DNA from: Anaeramoeba ignava
Lineage: Eukaryota > Metamonada > Anaeramoebidae
Length of the DNA: 64,000 nt
Direction: 5' to 3'
Assembly (NCBI GenBank): GCA_028826165.1
Contig: JAPDFW010000089.1
Coordinates: 1 to 64,000 of the forward strand
Numbering within the stretch: position 1 is the stretch's first letter; every line of letters begins with the position of its first letter. Below are positions 1-10,902 of the stretch, one piece after another. Made by a program: the position numbers and the translations under genes. Below the pieces are notes generated by a model. That model was not told the DNA's origin. It did not search any database and was given only the letters and a program-made list of their open reading frames with translations.

Positions 1-879
1 TTCATAAGTACTTTCATCTTCTCCAAGCCCATTACATCGAGAATTTCCACATGAATAAAGTTTTCTTTTTGGATTTTGATTTTGATTTTCATTTTCAATC
101 AACATTATTGAATGATAATTTCCACATTGGATATCAATTATTTTGCCTTTTGGAATATTTTGTATTTTGGTTAATTTTTGGATATTTATTTCTTTTTTTC
201 TTGATTCTCCTAATCCAAGTTGACCATAATCATTCAAACCACATGAAAATAATTCTTGATTTGAATTTAAAAAAAAAACTTGAGTTGAATCATTTCCTGA
301 AAATATTTTAGAAATATTTTTCATCATTAAAATTGGTTTTTCTGTTTTTTTAAGTGTTTCAGAATCAAAACCAAGTTCACAATTTCCATTTGAACCAATT
401 CCATAAGCATTTTGATTTGAAGTTAATAAGTAAATTGAATCTCTTGAAGAAACAAAATCTTCAATTATTCTATCATTTGTATCTTTAATTAATAATGAAA
501 TATTGATAAATTCTTTTGGATTTTTTGAATTAATATCTTTTCCTTTGGCAAATACATTTCCTTCTTTTGTTAAAATAGCTTCATTTAGATTACCAACAGT
601 TACTTTTTGAATATTTTCTTCAATTTGGATTTTTTGAGGATTTTCATTTGAATTTTCTAAATATTCTATTGCTTTTCCATTTTTAAAAAGGAAAATTGTT
701 GAATAATTTCTTGTTGAAATTTGTTTAATTTGTTTTTCATTTTCATTTTCATTTTCATTTTCATTTTCATTTTCATTTTCATTTTCATTTTCAAATTGAA
801 TTGGTTTTGTTATTCTGTATGATTCATTTTTGATAAGTTTTGGTTTTTTATTCCGACCAAAAAATAAACAATCATTCAT
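1..879 (-). CDS. RCC1-repeat/BTB protein, N-terminal part (cut by window start)
   Basis: The start codon is at 877-879 (minus) and opens with MNDCLFFGRN. The frame stays open through 293 codons to base 1, so the gene continues outside the window. The product has an acidic ENENEN stretch near residue 40, followed by RCC1-type blades (AYGIGSN, FSCGLNDYGQLGLGE and LYSCGNS-type motifs). It is very similar to the complete paralogue at 1319-3085, so the missing part should hold the last RCC1 blades and the tandem BTB-like module. RCC1 propellers often act as guanine-exchange or protein-interaction surfaces; the partner here is unknown. An Inr-like element lies about 40 bases upstream. Whether this copy carries the frameshift seen in two other paralogues cannot be told, because that site lies beyond the window. 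Confidence 0.85.
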   Translation of the reverse strand, partial: MNDCLFFGRNKKPKLIKNESYRITKPIQFENENENENENENENENENEKQIKQISTRNYSTIFLFKNGKAIEYLENSNENPQKIQIEENIQKVTVGNLNEAILTKEGNVFAKGKDINSKNPKEFINISLLIKDTNDRIIEDFVSSRDSIYLLTSNQNAYGIGSNGNCELGFDSETLKKTEKPILMMKNISKIFSGNDSTQVFFLNSNQELFSCGLNDYGQLGLGESRKKEINIQKLTKIQNIPKGKIIDIQCGNYHSIMLIENENQNQNPKRKLYSCGNSRCNGLGEDESTYE

Positions 880-1318
880 TTTCTTTATTTATTTTTAATT
901 TTTATTTTTAAAAAGAAAAATGAAAAATTTTGGAATTTTTAATTTTAATTTTAATTTTTTTAATTTTAATTTTAATTTTTTTAATTTTAATTTTAATTTT
1001 AATTTTAATTTTAATTTTTTTAATTTTTTTAATTTTAATTTTTTTTAATTTTAATTTTTTAATTTTAATTTTAATTTTAATTTTAATTTTAATTTTTTTT
1101 TAATTTTGAATTTTAATTTTAATTTTAATTTTTAATTTTAATTTTAATTTTAATTTTAATTTTAATTTTAATTTTAATTTTTTTATTTTTATTTTTAATT
1201 TTAATTTTAATTTTAATAATTTTAATTTTAATTTTAATTTTAATTTTAATTTTAATTTTAATTTTAATTTTAATTTTTAATTTTGATTTTAATTTTAATT
1301 TTGATTTTAATTTTAATT
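880..1318. repeat. Intergenic TTTTAA hexamer array with upstream region of the partial RCC1/BTB gene
   Basis: This gap between two minus-strand RCC1/BTB genes is almost entirely an irregular array of the hexamer TTTTAA. It has occasional TTTTGA variants and homopolymer length changes. The first 60 bases (880-940) are the 5' flank of the partial gene and include the minus-strand Inr-like motif at about 911-927. No gene is seen. The array resembles those separating the plus-strand RCC1/BTB copies at 48716-51045. Confidence 0.85.
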
Positions 1319-3085
1319 TTAATTTTGATTTTGATTTTTAAATTTATTAATTAATAAATCAAATAAATTTGGATTTGTTTGATTTAATTGAAAATAATCA
1401 ATTCCTTTTTGAATTTCATTAATTATTTCTTGTGTAATTTGAATTTCTTCTTTAATTTGATTTGAATAAATCCAATATTCTAATATTTGAAATGATTTAT
1501 CACTTAATTCACTATAATCTGTAAATTTAGTAGAATCTCCTTCTGTTACAGATAAAAACTTTTCTCGATATAATTCACTTCTCATTATTAATATTAATTT
1601 AGGAAATTTGTATTGTTTTTCTTTTCTTTCAATAATAATATCTTTTACTTCTTCAAATTCAATTAATTCTTTCATTTTTTCTTCAATTGATCCAAATAAA
1701 TTCATATCAATTTCAATTTCTTCATATAATTTTGGATTTATTTTGAAATTATTTGAATAAATAATTTCAAATATTTGATTTGATTCTTTAATTGATTTAT
1801 TTGAAATAATTTCTTTAAGTTTTTCATTTTGATTTTCATCTTGTCCAATTATTGTTTCTAATATTAATTTATGAGCTGAAATTATTTCTTCATTTTCTGT
1901 TTTAAATGAAATATTGCAAAATTCTTTTCTTTTAAATAGTTTTATCAAATCTTCTTCAAGATTGGAAAAAGAAGGAGGAGAATAATAAATAAATGATTTA
2001 TAATCTCCACAAGAAATATGATAATTATAAATATCTTCATTAAATCTTAATTTAGGAAGTTCAATTTGAATTGGAATTGTTTGTTTTTTTGTATCTCCAG
2101 TTCCTAATTGACCATACCAATTTCCACCAAATGTAATTAATTTTGAATTAGAAGTTAAAATCAAAGTATGTTCATTTCCAACAGAAAAATCAAGAATATT
2201 ATCATCATTTTCAAATAAAGATGATTTGATTTCAGTAAATTCATAAGTATCTTCAGTTTTGCCAAGCCCATTAAATTCCCAATTTCCACATGAATAAAGT
2301 TTTCTTTTTGGATTTTGATTTTGATTTTCATTTTCAATCAACATTATTGAATGAGCATGTCCACATTTAATATCAATTATTTTGCCTTTTGGAATATTTT
2401 GTATTTTGGTTAATTTTTGGATATTTATTTCTTTTTTTCTTGATTCTCCTAATCCAAGTTGGCCATGATAATTAGATCCGGATCCAAATAATTCTTGATT
2501 TGAATTTAAAAGAAAAACATGTTTTGAAAAACTTCCTGAAAATATTTTAGAAACGTTTTTCATCATTAAAATTGGTTTTTCTGTTTTTTTAAGTATTTCA
2601 GAATCAAAACCAAGTTCACAATTTCGATTTGAACCAATTCCATAAGCATTTTGGTTTGAAGTTAATAAGTAAATTGCAAAAGCTGAACAAACAAAATCTT
2701 CAATTATTCTATCATTTGTATCTTCAATTAATGATGAAATATTGATAAATTCATTTGGTAATTTCAAAAATTGGTTTGTACTTATTTTGGCAAATAAATT
2801 TCCTTCTGATGTTAAAATAGCTTCGTTATTATCACCAGCAATTACTTTTTGAATATTTTCTTCAATTTGGATTTTTTGAGGTTTTTCATTTGAATTTTTT
2901 AAATATTGAATTGCTTTTCCATTTTTAAAAAGGAAAATTGTTGAATAATTTCCTGTTGAAATTTGTTTAATTTGTTTTTCATTTTCATTTTCAAATTTAA
3001 ATTGAGTTGGTTTTGTTATTTTATTTGATTCATTTTTGATAAATTTTGGATCGTTATTCCAACCAAAAAATAAACAATCATTCAT
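1319..3085 (-). CDS. RCC1-repeat/tandem BTB-like protein, complete
   Basis: This is an uninterrupted 588-codon gene without introns. Residues about 1-365 form RCC1-like blades, with recurring GxGSNxxGQLGxG-type motifs such as LFGSGSNYHGQLGLGE and ITFGGNWYGQLGTGD. Residues about 378-450 (RKEFCNISFK, SAHKLIL) look like the first half of a BTB/POZ fold. Residues about 490-585 (FPKLILIMRSELYREKFLS, DYSELSDKSF) look like a second BTB. The reading frame at the site that is frameshifted in copies at 46919 and 51091 is intact here (CTCCTCCTTC on the sense strand). The last residues, FKNQNQN, are encoded by the neighbouring hexamer array, so the array has been absorbed into the C terminus. The function is probably an adaptor for ubiquitin ligase or GTPase signalling; that is inference from domain families. 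Confidence 0.9.
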   Translation of the reverse strand: MNDCLFFGWNNDPKFIKNESNKITKPTQFKFENENEKQIKQISTGNYSTIFLFKNGKAIQYLKNSNEKPQKIQIEENIQKVIAGDNNEAILTSEGNLFAKISTNQFLKLPNEFINISSLIEDTNDRIIEDFVCSAFAIYLLTSNQNAYGIGSNRNCELGFDSEILKKTEKPILMMKNVSKIFSGSFSKHVFLLNSNQELFGSGSNYHGQLGLGESRKKEINIQKLTKIQNIPKGKIIDIKCGHAHSIMLIENENQNQNPKRKLYSCGNWEFNGLGKTEDTYEFTEIKSSLFENDDNILDFSVGNEHTLILTSNSKLITFGGNWYGQLGTGDTKKQTIPIQIELPKLRFNEDIYNYHISCGDYKSFIYYSPPSFSNLEEDLIKLFKRKEFCNISFKTENEEIISAHKLILETIIGQDENQNEKLKEIISNKSIKESNQIFEIIYSNNFKINPKLYEEIEIDMNLFGSIEEKMKELIEFEEVKDIIIERKEKQYKFPKLILIMRSELYREKFLSVTEGDSTKFTDYSELSDKSFQILEYWIYSNQIKEEIQITQEIINEIQKGIDYFQLNQTNPNLFDLLINKFKNQNQN

Positions 3086-3191
3086 TTTATTTTTTTATTT
3101 TTAATTTTTTAATTTTTTTAAAAAGAAAAAAATGAAAAAAAAATTTTGGAATTTTTAATTTTAAATTTAATTTTTTCATTTTTTTTTTAAA
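3086..3191. promoter_or_regulatory. Divergent promoter between RCC1/BTB and NPRL3
   Basis: Only 106 bases separate the two divergent start codons. Each side carries a TTTTTCATTTTTT-type element: minus strand at about 3124-3142, plus strand at about 3172-3189. The same element is found before nearly all genes in the window. No TATA box is evident. The promoter role is inferred from position and recurrence. Confidence 0.5.
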
Positions 3192-6100
3192 ATGTTAAAT
3201 GCAATTTTATTCACTGTAGATTCAATAAGTCGAGGAAATCAATTAGTTTTCCGATTTCCACCACCACAAACACAAAGCACAGTTCATTCTTCATTACAAA
3301 TACCATTTTCAAATTTAGAAGCACAAACTCGACATGAATTTCTTCCATGCGAAGAAACTGTTTTTCAATATTCGCAAGATTTTCTTGCTAATTTACTTTG
3401 TCCAGATAAATCACAATTAGAAAATATTTTTGAATTATCAGTTAATAACTTATTGTTTATTGGATTTCCTTTATCACTTTCTGTCAAAAAAAAGAACCGT
3501 TTTGGATCTTTTAAAAAATTTTCTTCATTCAATTTTCAAAAGCAAAATTCACAAACAGATTCAACTTTGAATGATTATTTTCAGCAATCAAACAATTTGT
3601 TTTCAAATTCAATAATTGAAGAAGATAATCCAAAATATGTTGAAAATACTCAAGAAGAAATCACAATGTTTCATATTGTTTTTGCTGCTTGTAAATTGCA
3701 TTGTTCTCAAGAGAAATTTCCAGAAATTCATCATGATAAAAAAATAGTTACTTCAAATTCGGATTATCTTCAACAATTTATTGATTCTATTTCTCTTGTT
3801 GCAAAACAAGTTTCAAATGCTTTTCATTATCTTGAGAAGCATTCAAAATATATTTCAACTCAAGTTGAAACAATATTTGAAATTATTGATACTCATAAAA
3901 AATCAACACAACTTGAAGGTATAACTGAAATAATTTATTAATTAATTAATTTATTTATTTATATATTTCAATTAAATTTATTTAAATTAAATTGAATGAA
4001 GATTTATATAATTGAATTGAAGAAGATTTATTTATTTATTTATATATTAAAATTGAAGAAGATTTATTTATTTATTTGAATTGAATAAGATTTATTTATT
4101 TATTTAAATTGAAGAAGATTTATTTATTTAAATTGAAGAAGATTTATTGATTTATTTATTTGAATTGAATAAGATTTATTTATATATTTAAATTGAAGAA
4201 GATTTATTTATTTGAATTGAAGAAGATTTATTTATTGATTTTAAATTAAATTTGAAGAATATTTATTTATTAAAATTTAAGAAGATTTATTTATTTATTT
4301 GAATTGAAGAAGATTTATTTATTTATTTAAATTGAAGAAGATTTATTTATTTATTTAAATTGAAGAAGATTTATTTATTTATTTAAATTGAAGAAGATTT
4401 ATTTATTTATTTATTTAAATTTATTTATATATTTATTTATTTAAATTGAAGAAGATTTATTTATTTATTTAAATTGAAGAAGATTTATATATTTATTTGA
4501 ATTTAAGATTTATTTATTTATTTTTAATATAAATTTAAAAATTGAAGAGAAGATTTATTTATTTATTTAAATTGAAGAAGATTTATTTATTTATTTAAAT
4601 TGAAGAAGATTTATTTATTTATTTAAAAATTAGAGGATTTATTTATTTACAAATTGAAGAAGATTTATTTATTTAAATTGAAGAAGATTTATTTTATTTA
4701 AATCCAAATGAAGAACTTTTTAAAATTTAAGAAGATTTATTTATTTATATTTAAAACAAGATTTATTCTTTATTTAAATTGAAGAAGATTTATTTAAATT
4801 GAAGATTTATATATTTATTTATTTAAATTGAAGATTTATTTATATAATTGAATTGAAAAAGATTTATTTAAATTGAAGAAGATTTATTTATTAAAATTGA
4901 AGAAGATTTATTTATTTAAATTTAAGAAGATTTATTTATTTGAATTGAAGATTTATTTATTTATTTATTAAAATTGAAGAAGATTTAAATATTTATTTAA
5001 ATTGAATAAGATTTATTTATTGATTTTAATATTTATTTATATATTTTAATATAAATTTAAAAAGATGAAATTTCATTGATTAAAGTCATCTTGGAAAAAA
5101 GTTCATTAGCAAGAGAATTAAGACAAATATATCATGATCTTACAGGATCTTTAAGACAAACAACAGAAGTAATCATAAATAATTGGCTTCGTTTATCTTT
5201 AAGTCTTCGAAATCCAAATATGGAACTTTTTCCAGGATTTCATTTCACTGCTTTTAAAACATTATTACTTCTTGATACAAAAAGTAAACTAAGAAGAGAT
5301 TTGCCTCATGGAAGTTCTCCTTTATTACTTCGTTTAATAAATAATCTTGATCCAACTAAAAATTTTCTTGAATTGGAAATAATCACAAAAATACCAAGAA
5401 ATCAATTATTTCGATTATCGGCACATTTAGTATTTTGGAAAAAAGCAAGAATAATTTCTCCAATTACTTCTGAAAGTATTTATTCTCCAGCTCCAAATTC
5501 TAATCTCAAAATGAAACAATATGAAGATAGTTTTAGCAATTTTTTTAAACATAAAATAAGATTACCAGAAATTCTTGAAATGATAAGCACTTTTAAAGAA
5601 ATTGGAAAATATAAAATTAGAACAGATGTGAATATTATTGATATTCTCATTTGGTTATTAAGAAATAATCTAGCAATCCAAATTGAAAAAACAATTTTTT
5701 TCAAATATAACAAAGATGATAAATCTGAACTTGTAAATAATTCTTTATTCTTTATTCTTTTATTCAAATTTAATTCAAATATAATTCAAATTCAATTCAA
5801 ATTTTATTCAAATTTAATTCAAATTTAATTCAAATTTAATTCAAATTTAATTCAAATTTAATTCAAATTCAATTCAAATTTAATTCAAATTTAATTCAAA
5901 TTTAATTCAAATTTAATTCAAATTTAATTCAAGTTTAATTCAAATTTAATTCAAATTCAATTCAAATTTTATTCAAATTTAATTCAAATTTAATTCAAAT
6001 TTTATTCAAATTTAATTCAAATTTAATTCAAATTTAATTCAAATTTAATTTAGTCACATGAAGAACAAATTCAATATTATCTTTCTACTTTAAATCCTGA

Positions 6101-6296
6101 AGATGAAAAAACAAAATTGTTCCAAAAATTAGCTCCTTTTCTTAATGGACTTTTTCCATTAACAGAAATTTTAAAAATAGTTGAATTAACTTCAGAATCA
6201 ATTAATCCATTTCTTAAATATTTTGAAGATGTTATATTTGTTATATACAAACTTCCAGAATCATATCCAAAAGAACAACAAATCAATTTTAATTAA
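3192..6296 (+). CDS. NPRL3: NPRL3, GATOR1 complex subunit (3 exons)
   Basis: The exons are 3192-3918, 5086-5732 and 6054-6296, giving 538 aa with perfect phase. The start ILFTVDSISRGNQLVFRFP matches the NPRL3 N terminus (SRGNKLLFRYP type). Exon 2 holds the conserved block LARELRQIYHDL and the LLLLRLINNLDPTKNFLEL and LSAHLVFWKKARII segments. Exon 3 (LSTLNPEDEKTKLFQKLAPF, FLKYFEDVIFVIYKLPES) is the family's C-terminal winged-helix end. NPRL3 pairs with NPRL2 and DEPDC5 in GATOR1, the GTPase-activating complex for Rag GTPases that restrains TORC1 when amino acids are scarce. Its neighbours are unrelated. Both introns are filled with private tandem repeats. Splice sites were chosen because all three phases join without changing conserved residues. 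Confidence 0.92.
3919..5085 (+). repeat. NPRL3 intron 1: GAAGATTTATTTA-type tandem array
   Basis: This 1167-base intron (GTATAA donor, TTAAAG acceptor) consists almost wholly of a degenerate unit of roughly 25-28 bases: GAAGATTTATTTATTTATTT followed by AAATT. Units vary in the number of ATTT steps. AG dinucleotides are frequent inside it, so acceptor choice cannot rely on the first AG. The repeat occurs nowhere else in the window. Confidence 0.85.
5733..6053 (+). repeat. NPRL3 intron 2: AATTTAATTCAA 12-mer array
   Basis: This 321-base intron (GTAAAT donor, TTTAG acceptor) is made of a 12-base unit AATTTAATTCAA repeated about 20 times. The array runs to within a few bases of the acceptor. Its last unit differs from the repeat mainly by the AG itself (TTTAATTTAG versus TTTAATTCAA), as if the array grew from the acceptor context. 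Confidence 0.85.
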
Positions 6297-6373
6297 ATGA
6301 ACAAAATGAAAAAAACAATTTTTTGTTATTAAAATTTTTATCAAATCAAATCAAAAAAAAATATCCTTTTTAA

Positions 6374-9300
6374 TTAAATCCAATAACATCCATTAAGAAA
6401 TGTTTCAAGAGAAGGAATCAACCATTGATTTGGATTTTCTGTAATTGGATAAATTCCTTCATTAAATTCTTTTAATTTTCCAGTTTTTTCTGATTCTGTT
6501 GAATTAGTTTCAATTTTTTCTGAATAATTTTGATTTGGAGAATAAGTAATTTGAAAAGTATGATTATCAACAAAAAATTTCATTTTAGTTTGACTTTTAA
6601 AATCCAAAAAATCATTCTTCCAACCTGAAATGACTTTACTTCCATCAGGAAAGTATAAATTTCCAGAACCAAATCTCTATGAAAAAAGAATAATAGAAAG
6701 AAATATTTTCAATTTAATTTTTAATTTAATTTTTAATTTAATTTTTAATTTAATTTTGAATTTAATTTTGAATTTAATTTTGAATTTATTTTTGAATTTA
6801 TTTTTGAATTTAATTTTGAATTTAAATTTGAATTTAAATGAATTCAATATTGAATTTATTTTTTAATTTAATATTGAATTTATTTTTGAATTTAATATTG
6901 AATTTAATTTTGAATTTAATTTTGAATTTAATTTTGAATTTAATTTTGAATTTAATTTTGAATTTAATTTTGAATTTAATATTTAATTTAATATTGAATT
7001 TAATATTTAATTTAATATTCAATTTAATTTTGAATTTAATATTGAATTTAATATTTAATTTAATATTCAATTTAATTTTGAATTTAATATTTAATTTAAT
7101 ATTTAATTTAATATTTAATTTAATTTTGAATTTAATTTTGAATTTAATTTTGAATTTAAATTTTGAATTTAAATGAATTCAATTCAAACTTTTCCATTAT
7201 GTATTTCTCCATCAAAAATAAATCTTTTTATCATTGAATGTTTTGCTTTTCCATCTGGTTTTCCATTTACAAATTTTCCAATAATATGTTCAATAATTTC
7301 TTCTTCTGTTTCATTAATTTTTTCTTTTTCAAGTTTTGATATTGAAAAAGGTTTTTGTGAACGATAAATTTGACCATTTCCATTAGGTAAATTAGCTTTC
7401 CATTCACCAATATATTTAAAACATCCATTAATAAAAACTCCTGTACCTTCTCTAAGATTATTTTTCCAATCTCCATCATATATTTTAGTTTCACTATAAT
7501 GAAATGTTCCTTTTCCATTTTTTAATCCATTTTTCCATAATCCAATATATTTTGTAGTTTTTGTTTGAAGTGATCCTTTTCCATGAAACTAGAATAATAT
7601 TTTTTATATTATAATTTTAATTTTATAAATTAATTTGAATTTTATAAATTAATTTTAATTTAATAAATTAATTTTAATTTTATAAATTAATTTGAATTTT
7701 ATAAATTAATTTTAATTTTGTAAATTAATTTGAATTTTATAAATTAATTTGAATTTTATAAATTAATTTGAATTGTATAAATTAATTTGAATTTTATAAA
7801 TTAATTTGAATTTAATAAATGAATTTTGTAAATGAATTTAATAAACAAATTTTAATTTTATAAATTAATTTGAATTGTATAAATTAATTTGAATTTTATA
7901 AATTAATTTTAATTGTATAAATTAATTTGAATTTTATAAATTAATTTTAATTTTGTAAATAAATTTGAATTTAATAAATGTATTTGAATTTTATAAATTA
8001 ATTTGAATTTTATAAATGAATTTGAATTTTATAAATAAATTTTGTAAATGAATTTAATAAATAAACCTTATTTCTTGCCCAAGATCCTATATAAACATCT
8101 CCATTTTCAAATACTTGCTTTCCTTTCCCACTTTTCATATCATTTTCCCAATCACCTTCATAAATTTGATTTTCTGATTCTTTAAAAATTCCAAAACCAT
8201 GCCTTCTATTTTTAACAAATTTTCCTTCATAAGTTGAACCATTTGGATATTTAATAAAACCATCACCATGAAATTTATCCTCCACAAAATCACCTTTATA
8301 AAAGCTTCCATCAACAAGAAAAAGTTCACCTTTTTGTGACTTTTTCCCATTGGAATAAAATCCAGAAAATTTATTTCCGTTGCAATAAATAATTTCACAA
8401 TTTCCATGAGGTAAATCATCAACCCAAAATCCTTTGAAAATATCCCCAGTTGAATAACGAAGATGACCTTCACCATTTTTCTTTCCGTTTTTAAACGTTC
8501 CAGTAAATACAGATCCATTTGGATATTGTATTTTTCCATTTCCTGTTGGTAATCCATATCTCAATGTTCCTTCAAAAAATGTGTAGTCATTATATTGATA
8601 TTTAATATCTCTTTCTGGTTTTTTCCTTAGTTCATCCTTTGAATATCCACATTTTTCAACAACTGAATAAAAATCATTAGTAAAATAATTTTTTGTGTTC
8701 AATTCCAAAATTAATCTCCTTTCCGGAGTTATAAATTCAATTTGGTTTTCTGTTACGATTCTTCGCTGATTTGATTTCTTTGGATTGCCTGAGTTGGGAA
8801 GTCCTGTATGATCATAAAATCTATTGCGTTTGCGGATCCATACAAGATTGATTGAAACCAAGTACTCAAAAATGAACTTGTTTGTTTCGTTATCGAAAAA
8901 ACACCATCCAAGACTTTTCTCAAACAGAAATACTTGTATTAATCTTCCCTTCATTTCGGGAAGGAAAGGATACGAAACAACCTTGCCAACATCCTGTCGA
9001 ATTGTGGTTAATTTGGAGATCAAATCTTGAGAACTTAAATCAAATTCAACATATGAAGCTTGTTCTTTTCTCACTTTGTTTGTGAATGTTTGGAAATTCT
9101 CTTGGATTTTGCTTAAATACTTAAAATCTGGATGATTCCATGGAGTCACAATGAAAAGTCTTGATATAAATTCAGCATATTTTTCTGAGTGATGAATTGG
9201 TGAGAAAATATAAGATTCAATTTCAATTTCTTCCTTTTGAAGAATTTTTTCAAGGAAATGCTTCGAAACTGATGTTTGCATCAGTTCTTTGTAATTCTCC

Positions 9301-10681
9301 AAAATTTTGTTGACATTCTGAACATATGAAAGATAAGCTTCTGAAATTTTCGGATAAAAAGTCGTAAAAAGATCTCCAAGTATTGATTTGTAATTCCATT
9401 TATTTTTTCTTGTTTCCAATTCATTCACAATGATTTTGCTTGTACTGTAAATTTTCTCCAAATCTCGAAATAGAATTTCAAATGTTTCTTTGCGAATTCG
9501 AACCCCAATTTCTTGACGAAAAGGTTCGATTAATTTCCTTCGAAAATTGTCAATACTTTCAAAGATTTGCTTTTCAACTGCATAAAATTCTTCAACTAAT
9601 TCCCTTCTCAATTCTTTTGGTCCTTTTAATTCAATTCCTTTTTCTTTATTTTTTTTTAAATCTCGTTTTAATTCTTTGAATTCTTGCGATTTCATAAAAT
9701 TGTCAAAATATTTATTGAGTTCATCTTCAAGATGTTTTAATAAAGGATCAAAAATATCTTGATTTAATTCTGCGTTTTTATCTATACTTTCTAATGGTTG
9801 AATAATTTCTTTGGGAAATTCAATCCGAGTTTTTGGATCTGGTTTTTTGATCTAAATTTTAATTAATTTAGAAACAATCATAATAATTTAAATAATTTAA
9901 ATAATTACTATTATTTACATTTTTGATTATTTGCTTATAAATTTCTTTTTTTGTTTCTTCTTCTTGAATACTTTTGAATAAATTGATTAATTCCCACCAA
10001 ATAATTTCTTTGATTTGATAATTTTCCCACAAAAAACGCTTAAAATAAAGGATTGAAATTTGTGATTTAAAAATGGAATTAATTAGAATAAGATCTTGAG
10101 CTGGATCATCATCAAGATCTGAATCTTCATGATCTGAATTCTCCTCTTTTAAATTATTTTCTTGATTTGATTCATTTTCATTAATTGGATTTTTTTGGTT
10201 TATATCTTTTTGATTTATATCTTCTTTTTTTGGCTTTTTTTTATCTTTTAATTTTGTTTTTTTATCTTTTGGTTTTTTTTGAGCTTTTGGTTTTGGTTTT
10301 GGTTTTTCATTTGGTAAATCATCTGGTTCAATATTTAATTGAATAAATTCAAATAATGATAATTCACTTCCTTCATTTTCATCTAAAGATTCATCCAAAC
10401 TTATTTCATTAGAATTTTTTGAAGAAAGATTTGATTTTTCATTTAATTTTCCATTTGATTTTTCCATTTAATTTTCCATTTAATTTTTCATTTGATTTTT
10501 CATTTAATTTTTCATTTGATTTTCCATTTAATTTATTTTGTTTTGCTTTTTCTTTAGCTAATCTTTCTAATTCTTTCTTTTTCATTTTTTCAATTTGTTT
10601 TTTTTGTTTTTCTTCATGTTTTTTTTTCTTTTTTAATTCTTTTTTTCTTGTTTTTTCTATTAAATTTTTTGAACCAATCAT
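6374..10681 (-). CDS. RGS - RhoGEF (DH-PH) - MORN repeat protein (4 exons)
   Basis: Exons on the minus strand are 10467-9919, 9851-8067, 7588-7190 and 6676-6374, giving 1011 aa from the Met at 10467. An upstream frame from the ATG at 10681 (basic, coiled-coil-like, KKKKKHEEKQKKQIEKMKKK) would join it if one extra A in the repeat near 10470 is discounted, giving about 1082 aa. Residues about 125-250 resemble an RGS fold (YFKRFLWENYQIKEIIWWEL, then EIYKQII, ending DELNKYFDNFM). Residues about 265-445 are a DH domain (FYAVEKQIFESI, SYIFSPIHHSEKYAEFISRL, TPWNHPDFKYL). Residues about 460-600 resemble PH. The rest is about ten MORN units (YPNGSVFTGTFKNGKKNGEG type). RGS domains accelerate Gα GTP hydrolysis, DH-PH exchanges Rho GTP, and MORN repeats bind membranes or cytoskeleton. 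The protein probably links heterotrimeric G proteins to Rho and actin; that is inference. Confidence 0.85.
6677..7189 (-). repeat. RGS-RhoGEF-MORN intron 3: TTTAATTTTGAA array
   Basis: This 513-base intron (minus-strand donor GTTTGA, acceptor CATAG) is filled by TTTAATTTTGAA and TTTAATATTGAA 12-mers. They read as long spurious LIFNLIFN or KIKFKIKF frames on both strands. Exon phases on either side are both 0, and removing the array joins two MORN units correctly (HNGK to RFGSGNLYFPDG). Confidence 0.85.
7589..8066 (-). repeat. RGS-RhoGEF-MORN intron 2: 20-mer array
   Basis: This 478-base intron (minus-strand donor GTTTAT, acceptor TCTAG) is built of a roughly 20-base unit, AATTAATTTGAATTTTATAA as read on the plus strand, with GTAAATGAATTTAATAAA variants. 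It interrupts a MORN unit between SWARNK and FHGKGS. The unit is distinct from that of intron 3 of the same gene. Confidence 0.85.
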
Positions 10682-10902
10682 TATTAAATTTTTATTTTAA
10701 AACTGAAAAATTTTAAAATGAGAAAAATGAAAAAATTTAAAAAAGAAAAAAAAATAATTTTTCCACATTTTTTATTATTATTATAATATTTTTTATTATA
10801 TATATAAATTAATATAAATTTATTATTTTTTTTTTAATTTTTTTTTTCATTTTTTTTTTCATTTTTTTTCTTTTCAATTTTAATTTAATTTAATTTATAA
10901 TA
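10682..10902. promoter_or_regulatory. Divergent promoter region between RGS-RhoGEF-MORN and the hnRNP-like gene
   Basis: This 221-base gap holds a minus-strand TTTTTCATTTTTCT element at about 10721-10738. It also holds two plus-strand TTTCATTTTTTTT elements near 10846-10875, followed by the plus-strand start at 10903. The centre (10750-10830) is a TATATA/TTATTATTA tract without coding signal. Regulatory function is inferred from position. Confidence 0.45.

Noticed and set aside
3950-5060. Regularly spaced repeats resembling a CRISPR array
   Set aside because: Units are degenerate, contiguous and AT-only with no unique spacers, and they lie in a spliced intron of a eukaryotic gene.
6630-7176. 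Long frames on both strands reading LIFNLIFN and KIKFKIKF, as if hydrophobic membrane proteins
   Set aside because: They are translations of the 12-mer array in intron 3 of the RGS-RhoGEF-MORN gene; the flanking exons splice in phase across it.
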